A stretch of 39,142 nt of DNA from Oscillospiraceae bacterium (lineage in GTDB: Bacteria > Bacillota > Clostridia > Oscillospirales > Acutalibacteraceae): contig SVPL01000019.1 of assembly GCA_015065925.1 (NCBI GenBank), positions 1 through 39,142 of the forward strand, in the 5' to 3' direction. The notes below the pieces were generated by a model. It was not told where the DNA came from, did no database searches, and was given only the letters and a program-made list of their open reading frames with translations. Shown here piece by piece: positions 8,760-17,731 of this stretch; position 1 is the stretch's first letter, and each line of letters starts with the position of its first letter. The translations under genes and the position numbers were made by a program.

Positions 8760-10664
8760 TTATTCGGTCATTTTGGAAAGCTCTGCAGAAGCCGCTTCCC
8801 ATTCATCCATTTTTAAAAGAAGGATTTCTTCGGTTTGCTCTAGAAGTGTGGTAAGCTCGGTTAACTTTTGGTAATCTGTACCGCACTGTTCTATTGTGGC
8901 TTTAAGTTCTTCAGATTTTTGCTCCAAATCGGCAATTTCCTTTTCGCACCTTGAAACGGCGGTTCTGAGCTTTGCGAGTTCGGAGCGTTGTTTCTTTTTA
9001 TTTATATAATCCTCTTTACCCTTTTTTATAGGTTCTTCTGCTTTTGGCAAATCTATTGGTTGCACTGCATTTTTCTCACACCACGCCAAATAATCATCAT
9101 AATTACCCTTAATAGTAACCGTTTCATCGGGCTTTAAAAGGATAATTTTATCGGCTATACGGTTTATGAAATAACGGTCGTGAGATACTATAAAAAGTGT
9201 ACCATCGAAACTTAGCAAAGCCTTTTCCAAAGCGGCACGAGAATATAAATCCAAGTGATTTGTTGGCTCGTCCAAAACCAAAAAATTATTTCCCGATAGC
9301 ACAAGCTTGCAAAGTGAAACCCTTGCCCTTTCACCACCACTTAGTTCACTGTTAAGTTTAAAAACATCATCGCCCTTAAATTCAAAGGCGGCAAGGGAAT
9401 TTCTAACGGCGGTATCGGTCATAAAAGGATAGGTATTATGAACCTCATCAAAGGGGGTTATTTTGGGATTAAGGCTGTCCTGAAACTGGTCGAAATAGCC
9501 TACCGACACCCCCACTCCCCTTAAAAAAGATGGACTTTCATTTGCCACAAGCCTTTTTAAAAGGGTAGATTTACCCACACCATTGGGACCAATAAGGCAA
9601 GCTCTTTCTCCCCTTTCGATAACAAAAGAGGAATTTTTATAAAGATTAACATCTTCAAAGTCACAACGGTCATTGGTAACCGTCAATACGGTTGAACCGC
9701 TTTGATTTTTTACAGAAAAAGAAATTTTCACATTATGAGTTTCGCTCTCGGTTTTAACCATTGTTTCGGCTATTCTATCAATTTGCTTTTGCTTACTCTC
9801 TGCAGTTTTTATATTGCGCTCGCGGTTCCAACGCTTCTGTTGTTCAATTATACCTTCTATTCGTTTGATTTCACGGCTTTTATTTTCAAAATCTCTGCGC
9901 TCGGCTTCAAGTCTTTCCTCTTTAAGCTCTAAATATCGACTGAAATTACCCTTTGTAAAATAGATTTTTCTATTTTCCAGCTCCATTGTTTTAGTGGTTA
10001 CCTTATCTAAAAAGAAACGGTCGTGGGAAATTATAATTGCCGCACCGCTATAGGAAAGCAAAAATTCCTCTAGCCAAGCTATAGACTCAATATCCAAATG
10101 GTTGGTAGGTTCATCAAGTAGAATTAAATCATTTTTGCATAGTAAAAGCTTTGCAAGACCAATTTTTGAGCGTTGCCCACCGCTTAAAGCCGAAACACTA
10201 AGCCCTGTTTCCTCTTTAGAAAATCCAAGACCTGCAAGCACCGCCTCTGTGCGGCTGAAATATGTAAGACCACCCTCATTTTGGAATTTTTCGGTAAGAA
10301 CAATTTGTTTTTCGATGAGACTGGCATCAGAATTATTCATAAGCTGAGCATTTACTAACTCAAGCTCGTTTTCCATAATCTGCAAATCACGAAAAACGGT
10401 TAGAGTTTCTTCCAAAGCGGTACAATTTTCGCTACTGCAAGCATGCTGCTCCAAATAGCCTATTTTAAGCCCCGATTGGCGCACCGCCTCACCCTTTGTG
10501 GAAGGTTCATCACCTATTATTATTTTAAAAAGGGTGGTTTTTCCAGCCCCATTTGCACCGATAAATCCGATTTTATCCCCTTTTTCTACCGCAAATGCGG
10601 CATTTTCAAACAAAACGCGGTCGCCAAACATTTTGGTAAGACCGCTAGCAGAAAGTAACGACAT
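8760..10664 (-). CDS. ABC-F family ATPase (ribosome-associated)
   Basis: A 634-residue soluble protein with two ABC ATPase domains in tandem and no membrane segments, the hallmark of ABC-F translation factors. Domain 1 has the Walker A GANGAGKTT near 35, signature LSGGQRSKIGLAK near 150, and LLDEPTNHLDIE near 175. A charged linker near 235-300 is the P-site tRNA interaction motif region. Domain 2 has GPNGVGKST, LSGGERARVSLCK and VLDEPTNHLDLY. The C-terminal 100 residues are a charged, heptad-rich coiled coil (ELAKLRTAVSRCEKEIADLE), as in Uup/YdiF-like members. ABC-F proteins bind the ribosomal E site and relieve stalling; some give resistance to ribosome drugs, but no clue here points to resistance. 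Start: AAGGAG 5 nt before ATG. A 27-codon ORF ends 12 nt upstream. Confidence 0.92.
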   Translation of the reverse strand: MSLLSASGLTKMFGDRVLFENAAFAVEKGDKIGFIGANGAGKTTLFKIIIGDEPSTKGEAVRQSGLKIGYLEQHACSSENCTALEETLTVFRDLQIMENELELVNAQLMNNSDASLIEKQIVLTEKFQNEGGLTYFSRTEAVLAGLGFSKEETGLSVSALSGGQRSKIGLAKLLLCKNDLILLDEPTNHLDIESIAWLEEFLLSYSGAAIIISHDRFFLDKVTTKTMELENRKIYFTKGNFSRYLELKEERLEAERRDFENKSREIKRIEGIIEQQKRWNRERNIKTAESKQKQIDRIAETMVKTESETHNVKISFSVKNQSGSTVLTVTNDRCDFEDVNLYKNSSFVIERGERACLIGPNGVGKSTLLKRLVANESPSFLRGVGVSVGYFDQFQDSLNPKITPFDEVHNTYPFMTDTAVRNSLAAFEFKGDDVFKLNSELSGGERARVSLCKLVLSGNNFLVLDEPTNHLDLYSRAALEKALLSFDGTLFIVSHDRYFINRIADKIILLKPDETVTIKGNYDDYLAWCEKNAVQPIDLPKAEEPIKKGKEDYINKKKQRSELAKLRTAVSRCEKEIADLEQKSEELKATIEQCGTDYQKLTELTTLLEQTEEILLLKMDEWEAASAELSKMTE

Positions 10665-10676
10665 ATTTGCTCCTTG

Positions 10677-10760
10677 TTATATTTTTTGTTTTTTAAACTC
10701 TTTATAGAAGAAATAAAATACACCTATAAGACAAGCAATTAATCCAACAACTACATCCAA
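10677..10760 (-). CDS. Possible 27-residue membrane peptide upstream of the ABC-F gene
   Basis: A TTG start followed by DVVVGLIACLIGVFYFFYKE and a short basic tail (FKKQKI) would give one membrane helix with a positive end. The stop lies 12 nt before the ABC-F start, and the ABC-F ribosome site falls in between. The frame remains open about 13 codons upstream of the TTG without an ATG, and there is no clear ribosome site, so it may be a remnant of a longer gene, a leader peptide, or chance. No family recognised. Confidence 0.25.
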   Translation of the reverse strand: MDVVVGLIACLIGVFYFFYKEFKKQKI

Positions 10761-10837
10761 ACGCCCAAAACAGTATATACTTACAAAATCAATAATATCT
10801 ACAAGATTTTACAAATAATTAAAACAATATTTTTTTA

Positions 10838-12634
10838 TTATTTGTACAGCATTTCTTCCATTTCTTTTGATGAAACAAGTTTAACTTTATAACTTGCAGT
10901 TTCCAATTTCACAATTTGATTTGTCGGGCAGTCTGCCACATAAATAGTATAAAATGATGAGCCTTTTAAATCTTCCGATTTAAGATTTTCAAAATAATCA
11001 AAACCAACAATTGAGCCCGAAACTTCTAATAAAAAAGCGCTGTCTTGCAATGGATTACCTTGTAATGCCAAAACTTTATAGTGACAATTATCGGGTAGTT
11101 TTAAAGCAGTTATATTATTACCGCTAAAATCTGCCGCTACATAAGAATCTCTTTCAAAAACAAGACCATCCACCTTAGATAACTTATTTTTTGAAATATT
11201 TAATGAAACAAGTTTCGTGCTTTGAGTAATGCCATCAAGACTATTAATATTATTATCAGATAAATATAGATGCGTAAGCTCATTTAATTCTTTTGACCAG
11301 GAAACAGAGGTTAATTCATTATTGTTCATAGAAATTTGATTAAGACCAGCACATTTAGATAAAACTGTAGCATCAGATATTTTATTATTATCGGCATTTA
11401 ATTTTTTAAGTGTTGAAGCTGAATTTTCAAGAATAGAAATATCATTTATTTGATTATTAGCAAGATAAACCCTTTCTAATACACTTGTATTTGCAAGACC
11501 ATCAAGATTTTTTATTTTGTTATCATTGGCACTTAAAGTCACAAGATATGGCATTCCTAAACAATATTCAAGATTATCTATACCCGTATTATCAATATAA
11601 ATTGTTCTAAGCTTTGTGAATTTTTTTAGCCAATCAAAACTTTTTGAATGAATATTATTTATCTGTAATTCCCCAACCGTATCTGCAACGGGTGTCAGTA
11701 CGCTTAAATCTGTTATTTTATCATTTCCATTAAGATTTAAAACACCTAAACTTTTAAAGGAATTGAAATCTATACTTCTAAGCAAGTCATCTGTTAAACC
11801 GCAATTTGAAAGCTCTAATGTAAGTAAATCATTCTCATTAAAAGCTTTAAGATTTTCAGCCTTTAATACACAATTTTTAAAATAAACAAAATTCAAATCC
11901 TCAAACTCGGTTAGCTTATTTATATCTTCTTGGTGAATTTCTTTGTTCTCGATTGTAATGCTATACTGAGTTTTAGAAAATGTCGAATCAGCAATAACAA
12001 CCTTGTTGCCGATATTAAAACCAATCAAACACCCACCAATAATTATAATAAGAGCAATCACAACACATAAAGCAGCAACAATACCTGTTTTTTTATTTGT
12101 TTTCTTTATTTTATTTGTTTTTGACTTTTTAATATTATATTTTTCATCGGGAGCTGTTGGTTCAGTGTCCTGTATTTTTTGAATAATAGGAGTTTGTTGT
12201 TCTTCGCTTTTTATTTCTGTTATAGTTTCTTTTTCTCCTATATAATTTTTAATTTCAGCAATCATTTTTTTAATTGCTTCTTCCCTATTATCACAAGCAA
12301 AATAGCGTTGAACATTGCTTAAATAAAAACTAAACTCATCATTTAAGGTGCATTCCTCAATCATAAATGGCATAATTATTTTATCTGCATTAATTGCCTG
12401 ATCAAGCTCCCTTGAAACCCATTTTGATTTTTGAACCGCATTAGAAAGTATTAATACAAAAACTTTACAATTTTGTATTGCCGATGGGATTTCAGATGCA
12501 TAACTTGCACCGCCGGTAATACTCATAGGTGCCAACCAGCATGAAATACCATTTGATTCCAGTTGATTTTTCACCCATAAAGCGTCATCAAATTCCTCAG
12601 ATTTATAGCTTATAAAAATCTCTTTATTTTTCAT
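10838..12634 (-). CDS. TIR domain - membrane anchor - leucine-rich repeat protein
   Basis: A 598-residue protein with a rare order of domains. Residues 5-132 are a bacterial TIR domain: EIFISYKSEE, then CWLAPMSITGGASYASEI, VFVLILSNAVQKSKW and SRELDQAI. Glu76 in the W-x-x-x-E-L position matches the catalytic Glu of NAD-consuming TIR domains. A Gln/Thr-rich linker leads to a lysine-rich patch (169-182) directly before one membrane helix (184-206). By the positive-inside rule the TIR side is cytoplasmic and the C-terminus outside. Residues 247-497 hold about eleven leucine-rich repeats of 22-26 residues, SDS22/internalin type, with repeat starts at Leu/Val 296, 320, 342, 364, 386, 409, 431, 453 and 475. 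A C-terminal cap follows. There is no N-terminal signal peptide; the helix acts as a signal anchor. Start preceded by AAGGGG. No clear terminator separates it from dgoK upstream. Likely a surface sensor; ligand and output unknown. Confidence 0.88.
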   Translation of the reverse strand: MKNKEIFISYKSEEFDDALWVKNQLESNGISCWLAPMSITGGASYASEIPSAIQNCKVFVLILSNAVQKSKWVSRELDQAINADKIIMPFMIEECTLNDEFSFYLSNVQRYFACDNREEAIKKMIAEIKNYIGEKETITEIKSEEQQTPIIQKIQDTEPTAPDEKYNIKKSKTNKIKKTNKKTGIVAALCVVIALIIIIGGCLIGFNIGNKVVIADSTFSKTQYSITIENKEIHQEDINKLTEFEDLNFVYFKNCVLKAENLKAFNENDLLTLELSNCGLTDDLLRSIDFNSFKSLGVLNLNGNDKITDLSVLTPVADTVGELQINNIHSKSFDWLKKFTKLRTIYIDNTGIDNLEYCLGMPYLVTLSANDNKIKNLDGLANTSVLERVYLANNQINDISILENSASTLKKLNADNNKISDATVLSKCAGLNQISMNNNELTSVSWSKELNELTHLYLSDNNINSLDGITQSTKLVSLNISKNKLSKVDGLVFERDSYVAADFSGNNITALKLPDNCHYKVLALQGNPLQDSAFLLEVSGSIVGFDYFENLKSEDLKGSSFYTIYVADCPTNQIVKLETASYKVKLVSSKEMEEMLYK

Positions 12635-12737
12635 AATTTGACCCCTTAAACTTCAATATTTCAAAGTCATTAATGCTTCGGCTTGCTCAATTTTTATTTG
12701 ATTCGGATAAATATACCAATTTTGATTTTGTATAGTG

Positions 12738-13676
12738 TTATTTTTCTAATTCAAAAATTTTAATTGCGCCTAAAGCGGTGGCGGTTGATGTTTGAACATC
12801 ATCTAAAGCAATTACCTCTAAATTGGTTTTGGCTTTTATAAGGTATGCCATAGGAAGCTTTAATGAGGCTTTGCCGCCTATAACAACACCCTTTTTAGAT
12901 GTTTTTTTAATAGCCTTAATTTCGTCTGCAAAAATTACTCCCAAAAAATAACTGTAACATTCTTTTGATTTTGCACCAAAAATGTTTTTTAGTATTCTTG
13001 TTTTAAAAATTGCCTGATTAATGCCAAATTCCAAACAAGCATCATAGCCTTTTTCTAAATACTCGGCACTAAAATCCTCAAAATCAAGGCTAAAAGAATC
13101 CTTTAAAATGGTACTATTCCAAAGCGAAAAAATCATTTCACCCGTTAGCAATGTAACGCAAGACTCAATGCGATTTTGAGAGTCAAGAGTTATGATTTTT
13201 GAATGTGAGCCGGGCAAAACAAAGGCATAATTTTTGGTTTCTTCGGTTAAAAGACCAAAAATCTCTGCTTCCTCGCCACGCATCATATCGGTGGATAAAA
13301 AATCTTCATTTTTCACAATAACTCCCGAAATAAAGCAAAATGGGATAGATGAAATTTCTTCAATAAGTGTTTTTTGCATAGAGTTATGAAGCTCTTTTAA
13401 CCCTGCGGGAGCATTGGTATGCTTTACCGCAAAAAGTCCGCTTTCGCTTGTTATCATACCCGATGCAATGATGGCAGTTATGTCATTTTCGCTTAAATTA
13501 AACTCTTTTAATAGATTTTCTATAGATTCCTTAATGGATTTTTTGAAATAAGAATTATCCTTAGTGCAATCCTTGGCTCCAAGACTTAATTTAATGCTTT
13601 TAAGTATATTTTTGTTTTCAACCAAATAAATTCTGGTGTTGGTTGTTCCACCGTCAATGGTAATGTATCTTTTCAT
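12738..13676 (-). CDS. dgoK: 2-dehydro-3-deoxygalactonokinase (DgoK family)
   Basis: A 312-residue sugar kinase. DgoK phosphorylates 2-keto-3-deoxygalactonate, in the DeLey-Doudoroff route of galactonate breakdown. The N-terminal phosphate loop is ITIDGGTTNTR (6-16). Family blocks follow: SGMITSE near 71, TDMMRGEEAEIFG near 130, LPGSHSKII near 154, and TLLTGEMIFSLW near 175. Length and motif order fit DgoK well. Its start codon overlaps the stop of the DUF4375 gene (ATGA), so translation is coupled. No aldolase or galactonate dehydratase is visible, so the pathway must be completed elsewhere or the substrate is another ketodeoxy sugar acid. The galactose released by the GH36 enzyme could feed such a pathway, but that link is inference. 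Confidence 0.85.
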   Translation of the reverse strand: MKRYITIDGGTTNTRIYLVENKNILKSIKLSLGAKDCTKDNSYFKKSIKESIENLLKEFNLSENDITAIIASGMITSESGLFAVKHTNAPAGLKELHNSMQKTLIEEISSIPFCFISGVIVKNEDFLSTDMMRGEEAEIFGLLTEETKNYAFVLPGSHSKIITLDSQNRIESCVTLLTGEMIFSLWNSTILKDSFSLDFEDFSAEYLEKGYDACLEFGINQAIFKTRILKNIFGAKSKECYSYFLGVIFADEIKAIKKTSKKGVVIGGKASLKLPMAYLIKAKTNLEVIALDDVQTSTATALGAIKIFELEK

Positions 13677-14074
13677 AAATTTATCTTTGAAGCATATTCT
13701 TCCAATGTGTGGTTTATTTCTTCTTCGTTTTCGTAAAAGACATCATCGCATTGTTCTAATGTTTCCTCTGCCGTTTCATCATCAGTTTCTTCTAAAATTA
13801 GATATGCTTTGTATGCCTTATTTAAGTTTTCTTTTAATTTTTCAGATAATATAGTTTCTAAAGCAGACATTTCTTTTTGCAAATCACTTGTGTTTTCTAC
13901 ATTTGTGAAATATTGGCTGTGTCCACCGTTGTTGATTTCGCTTTGATATGTCATAAGCTCAGAATAAGGGCTCTCGGCTTTTTCTTCTGTCCACAAATCC
14001 CACATCTTATCCCACTTCAAAAGTTCTTCACGAGGTTCAATCTTCTTTTTCTTTAAAAAACTAAATAATCCCAT
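13673..14074 (-). CDS. DUF4375/DMP19-like small acidic protein
   Basis: A 133-residue acidic protein beginning MGLFSFLKKKK. The block LMTYQSEINNGGHSQYFTN (about 41-59) is the signature of the DUF4375 family, to which the Neisseria DNA-mimic DMP19 belongs. The C-terminal third is very acidic (EETDDETAEETLEQCDD), as in the family. The role of most members is unknown; DNA mimicry has been shown for DMP19 only. It sits between tatD (15 nt away) and dgoK (4-nt overlap), so it belongs to the metG operon. There is no membrane segment. Confidence 0.75.
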   Translation of the reverse strand: MGLFSFLKKKKIEPREELLKWDKMWDLWTEEKAESPYSELMTYQSEINNGGHSQYFTNVENTSDLQKEMSALETILSEKLKENLNKAYKAYLILEETDDETAEETLEQCDDVFYENEEEINHTLEEYASKINL

Positions 14075-14089
14075 ATAATCACTTCTTTA

Positions 14090-14878
14090 CTATTTAATAC
14101 TATAAAGTGTTTTTATATTTTCCAAAGATGCATTTAAAACCTCTTCGGTAGTAATACCCTTAATTTCGGCAATTTTCTCGGCGGTGAAATAAATTAAATC
14201 ACTTTTACACCTTTTGCCTCTGAAGGGAACGGGGGCAAGGTATGGCGCATCGGTTTCAAGCAGAAGTCTGTCAAGTGGTAAATCTGCTACAACCTCTACA
14301 AGTTTTCGTGCGTTTTTAAAGGTTACAACACCGCCTACACCAATATACATACCAAGCTTTAATACTTCCTTTGCCATTTCATTACTGCCCGAAAAACAGT
14401 GCAAAACACCCTTTGGTTTATGCTTTTTAAGTATTTCCAAGGTGTCATTATGGGCTTCTCTATCGTGGACAATTACGGGTAACTCTACCTGTTTAGAAAA
14501 ATCAAGCTGAGCCTCAAACCACTGCTTTTGCACATCGGCAGGGTGGGTGTCCCAATAGTAGTCTAAACCTATTTCACCAATGGCAACGGTTTTAGGGTTG
14601 GAGAGTAACGGCAAAAGTTTATCGGGCGAAAAATTTTCGCCACTATATAAATCCTCAGGATGAATTCCTACCGCAGAATAAAAAATATCATAATTTTTTG
14701 AAAGCTCGACTATTTTTGCCGAGCTTTCGTAGTTTACACCATTGTTTATAATACCAACTACGCCGTTTTCTTTCATCTGTGCTACAACTTCAGATAAATC
14801 CTCCGCAAAGGCTTTATCATCAAAATGGGCGTGTGAATCAAAAATCGGTAGTTTGTTTGGGTTTATTATATTTTCCAT
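14090..14878 (-). CDS. tatD: TatD-family metal-dependent hydrolase
   Basis: A 262-residue amidohydrolase-fold protein. Motifs: FDSHAHFDD with His16 and His18 as metal ligands, GEIGLDYYWD near 97, PVIVHDREAH near 134, LHCFSGS near 158, and LLLETDAPYLAP near 205 with the catalytic Asp. TatD proteins are Mg-dependent 3'-5' exonucleases or DNases acting in DNA repair and D-aminoacyl-tRNA or DNA turnover. Its ATG overlaps the stop of metG by 1 nt (TAATG). The order metG-tatD is the usual one in Firmicutes, where rnmV and ksgA often follow; here DUF4375 and dgoK take their place. Confidence 0.93.
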   Translation of the reverse strand: MENIINPNKLPIFDSHAHFDDKAFAEDLSEVVAQMKENGVVGIINNGVNYESSAKIVELSKNYDIFYSAVGIHPEDLYSGENFSPDKLLPLLSNPKTVAIGEIGLDYYWDTHPADVQKQWFEAQLDFSKQVELPVIVHDREAHNDTLEILKKHKPKGVLHCFSGSNEMAKEVLKLGMYIGVGGVVTFKNARKLVEVVADLPLDRLLLETDAPYLAPVPFRGKRCKSDLIYFTAEKIAEIKGITTEEVLNASLENIKTLYSIK

Positions 14879-16809
14879 TATCTTATTTTAGCACCTGCGG
14901 GGATGTCGTCTAAGAATATAACCCTTACATCATTTTCACCTGCATCTGCGGCAAGAATCATACCCTGACTTTCCACACCGCAAAGAGTGGCGGGCTTAAG
15001 GTTTGAAACAACAATAACGGTTTTGCCGATTAAATCTTCGGGCTTATACCAAAGGGCAATGCCGGAAGCAACGGTTCTTGTTACACCGCTACCGTCATCA
15101 AGGGTGAGTTTAAGTAGCTTCTTTGCCTTTTTAACAGGCTCACAGGTTAAAATTTTAGCGGCTTTAAGCTCAACCTTTGCAAAGTCGTCAATGGAAATCT
15201 GCTCCATAGTAACAATATTTTCCTTTGCTGCTTCTTCCATCTGCTTTTTGGATTCTTCTTCCATTTCTGCAAGCACCTTTTCGGTATCAATTCTTGCAAA
15301 AAGTGCTTCGGGAGTAGCCACTGCATAGCCATCATAAAGACCGAATTTCAAATCGTCAAGGGCAATATCATTCATAATGCCAAGCTGTGAACGCATTTTT
15401 TCGCAGGTTTCGGGTATGATGGGATAGAGCAAAATGCTAAGAAGTCTGATGCACTCTAAAAGATTGTAAAGCACACCCTCTAAACGGTTTTGCATTGCTT
15501 CATCTTTAGCAAGAACCCAAGGGGTTGTTTCATCAATATACTTGTTGCAACGCTTTGCAAGATTAATAATCTCATTAACTGCCTCAGCGTTGTGGTATTT
15601 ATCCATAAGCTCATAGAACTTTGTAACGGTTTTGGCGGCGGTTTCAACCAAATCGTTGTCAAATTCGCCCTCAAGATGCTTTCTGAATACCTTGCCATCA
15701 AAATACTTGTTGGTCATTGCAATACTGCGGTTTACAAGGTTGCCAAGAGTATTTGCAAGGTCGGTGTTGTATTTGCCAATAAAGGCCTCGTGGGTGATGT
15801 TGCCGTCCTGAGCAAAGGGAATTTCGCTGAGTAGGTAATAACGCACTGCATCGGTGCCAAAGCGTTTGGCAAGTTCGTCGGCGTAAATAACATTGCCGCG
15901 TGATTTGCTCATTTTATCTTCACCGAAAAGCACCCAGGGATGACCGAGTACCTGTTTTGGTAAAGGCTCACCCAAAGCCATAAGAATAATGGGCCAATAA
16001 ATGGTGTGGAAACGAACAATATCCTTACCAATAACATGCAAATCTGCAGGCCAGTATTTTTTGTATTGCTCGCTGCTACCGTCGGGATGATAACCAATAC
16101 CGGTGATGTAGTTGGAAAGAGCGTCAATCCAAACATAAACAACATGGTCGGGGTCAAACTCAACGGGTACACCCCATTTAAAGGAGCTACGGGATACGCA
16201 AAGATCCTCAAGACCGGGCTTTAAGAAGTTATTTATCATTTCATTACGGCGGGAATCGGGCTTAATGAAGTCGGGATTTTCCTCATAATACTTCATAAGT
16301 CTGTCACCGTATTTTGAAAGCTTGAGATAGTAAGATTCTTCTTTGGAATTAATAACCTCTCTTCCACAGTCGGGGCATTTACCGTCTACAAGCTGAGAGG
16401 GGGTTATGAAAGATTCGCAAGGAACGCAGTATTTGCCCTCATAGGTGCTTTTGTAAATATCACCCTGCTCATAAAGCTTGGTGAATATCTTTTTAACCGC
16501 ATCCTCGTGGTAATCATCAGTTGTGCGGATGAATTTATCATAGGTAACATTCATACTGTCCCAAACGGCTTTAATCTGGGCAGAAACCTCATCAACATAT
16601 TCTTTGGGGCTAATACCCTTTGCGGCAGCCTTTTCGCCAATTTTTTGACCATGCTCATCCGAGCCTGTCTGGAAAAATACATCATAACCCTGCATTCGCT
16701 TATATCTTGCAATCATATCTGCCAAAACAATATCATAGGTGTTGCCGATATGGGGTTTGCTTGATGTGTAGGCAATAGCTGTAGTTAAATAAAACTTTTT
16801 ATTTTCCAT
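14878..16809 (-). CDS. metG: Methionyl-tRNA synthetase
   Basis: A 643-residue class I synthetase that charges tRNA-Met. Motifs: PHIGN (HIGH box) near 19-23; a zinc knuckle with CVPC near 128 and CPDC near 145; KMSKS near 301 in FGEDKMSKSRGN; and an anticodon-binding helical domain near 400-510. The last 100 residues (DDFAKVELKAAKI...) are the fused EMAP/Arc1p-like tRNA-binding domain, so this is the long form. Its start has a strong AGGAGG (16818-16823), and a consensus-like promoter lies 60 nt upstream. It leads an operon with tatD, DUF4375 and dgoK. The leader is too short for a T-box riboswitch. Confidence 0.97.
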   Translation of the reverse strand: MENKKFYLTTAIAYTSSKPHIGNTYDIVLADMIARYKRMQGYDVFFQTGSDEHGQKIGEKAAAKGISPKEYVDEVSAQIKAVWDSMNVTYDKFIRTTDDYHEDAVKKIFTKLYEQGDIYKSTYEGKYCVPCESFITPSQLVDGKCPDCGREVINSKEESYYLKLSKYGDRLMKYYEENPDFIKPDSRRNEMINNFLKPGLEDLCVSRSSFKWGVPVEFDPDHVVYVWIDALSNYITGIGYHPDGSSEQYKKYWPADLHVIGKDIVRFHTIYWPIILMALGEPLPKQVLGHPWVLFGEDKMSKSRGNVIYADELAKRFGTDAVRYYLLSEIPFAQDGNITHEAFIGKYNTDLANTLGNLVNRSIAMTNKYFDGKVFRKHLEGEFDNDLVETAAKTVTKFYELMDKYHNAEAVNEIINLAKRCNKYIDETTPWVLAKDEAMQNRLEGVLYNLLECIRLLSILLYPIIPETCEKMRSQLGIMNDIALDDLKFGLYDGYAVATPEALFARIDTEKVLAEMEEESKKQMEEAAKENIVTMEQISIDDFAKVELKAAKILTCEPVKKAKKLLKLTLDDGSGVTRTVASGIALWYKPEDLIGKTVIVVSNLKPATLCGVESQGMILAADAGENDVRVIFLDDIPAGAKIR

Positions 16810-16862
16810 TTAAATTTCCTCCTATTTCTTTACAAATGAGTAAAGAGATATATTTAAAAATT

Positions 16863-16891
16863 ATTATACCAAATTTTGCTTTAATTTACAA
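16863..16891 (-). promoter_or_regulatory. metG operon promoter
   Basis: On the minus strand TTGTAA (16886-16891) and TATAAT (16863-16868) are 17 bp apart. The predicted transcript start leaves a leader of about 50 nt before the metG ATG. Confidence 0.6.
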
Positions 16892-16916
16892 GTATTAAAA
16901 GTTCGATTTTTAAATA

Positions 16917-17699
16917 TTATTGTTTTGAATTTTTTGGTGTTGTGCCCATAATGGTTTTATAAGCTCTATTAAAGCTCCTGACCGACTGAAATCCACTTGC
17001 TAAAGCTATTTGTGTAATAGTTAAATTGGGGTTTTTATTCATATATTCGATAGCAAAAGAAATTCTAAGTTCGTTTATAAATGCTTTGAAATTTTTACCA
17101 AAATATTTATTAAAGCAACGGGAAATGTAATGCTCCTCGTATCCCAATTCTTTGGCAAGACCTTTAAGGGAAATATCCTCCTTATAACGCTCTGTTATGA
17201 TGTTCAAGATTTTGTGCATAAGGTTATCGGTGGACGAGAAGGAAGATTTTTTAAAATTAGTGCCGTTATGCTTATAAAAAGCCGAGCAAGCTATATTCAT
17301 TGCTACCGTTATATCCAAAATTGTGGGAGCTTTTGAAACAAGAGCATTTAAAAAAACAGTTTTTTCTTCTTCTTTCATAAAAAAGCAATTTATGTCACAC
17401 ACCTTATTTTTACAAAGCTTATGAAATTCCGATACATATTCCTTTGAAAAAACATAAACCGAAACCTTGGATTTTTCTTTAGTATAGTAACTATGTATGC
17501 AGTTAGGCAGTATAAGTGCAAATTCGCCGACTTTTAGTTCTTGTGCCTTTCCATCAACTGTTAGGGTACAGCAACCCCCTTCAACATAGGCTAACTCAAA
17601 ATCTCTATGAAGATGTAATGGAAAGCAATAATCAGTGTTAATTCTTTTGTTGTAATTATAGGGCTTTGTAGAATTATCGGTTTGATAATATACCATCAT
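16917..17699 (-). CDS. AraC-family transcriptional regulator 2
   Basis: A 260-residue regulator. The N-terminus is a cupin with HLHRDFELAYVEGG and VGEFALILPNCIHSY, typical of sugar-sensing AraC proteins. The C-terminus has two helix-turn-helix units: SLKGLAKELGYEEHYISRCF near 178-198, and ITQIALASGFQSVRSFNRAY near 228-248 followed by GTTPKNSK. TAGGAG precedes two adjacent ATG codons (17699 and 17696), and either may be used. It is divergent from the GH51 arabinofuranosidase, whose promoter has a poor -35, so activation of that gene in response to arabinose or arabino-oligosaccharides is a reasonable inference. Confidence 0.9.
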   Translation of the reverse strand: MMVYYQTDNSTKPYNYNKRINTDYCFPLHLHRDFELAYVEGGCCTLTVDGKAQELKVGEFALILPNCIHSYYTKEKSKVSVYVFSKEYVSEFHKLCKNKVCDINCFFMKEEEKTVFLNALVSKAPTILDITVAMNIACSAFYKHNGTNFKKSSFSSTDNLMHKILNIITERYKEDISLKGLAKELGYEEHYISRCFNKYFGKNFKAFINELRISFAIEYMNKNPNLTITQIALASGFQSVRSFNRAYKTIMGTTPKNSKQ

Positions 17700-17731
17700 T
17701 TTACTCCTAAAAAAGATAACTTTTGACTATT

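Noticed and set aside
15490-15834. Plus-strand frames inside metG
   Set aside because: Several open frames oppose the clearly coding metG strand; they have no family motifs or ribosome sites and are shadows.
10838-16809. Thoeris-type defence island around the TIR gene
   Set aside because: The neighbours are an ABC-F ATPase and the dgoK/metG housekeeping operon; no ThsA-like, SIR2, SLOG or nuclease partner is present.
16810-16870. T-box or SAM riboswitch before metG
   Set aside because: The predicted leader is only about 50 nt, with a short 6-bp hairpin, too small for either.
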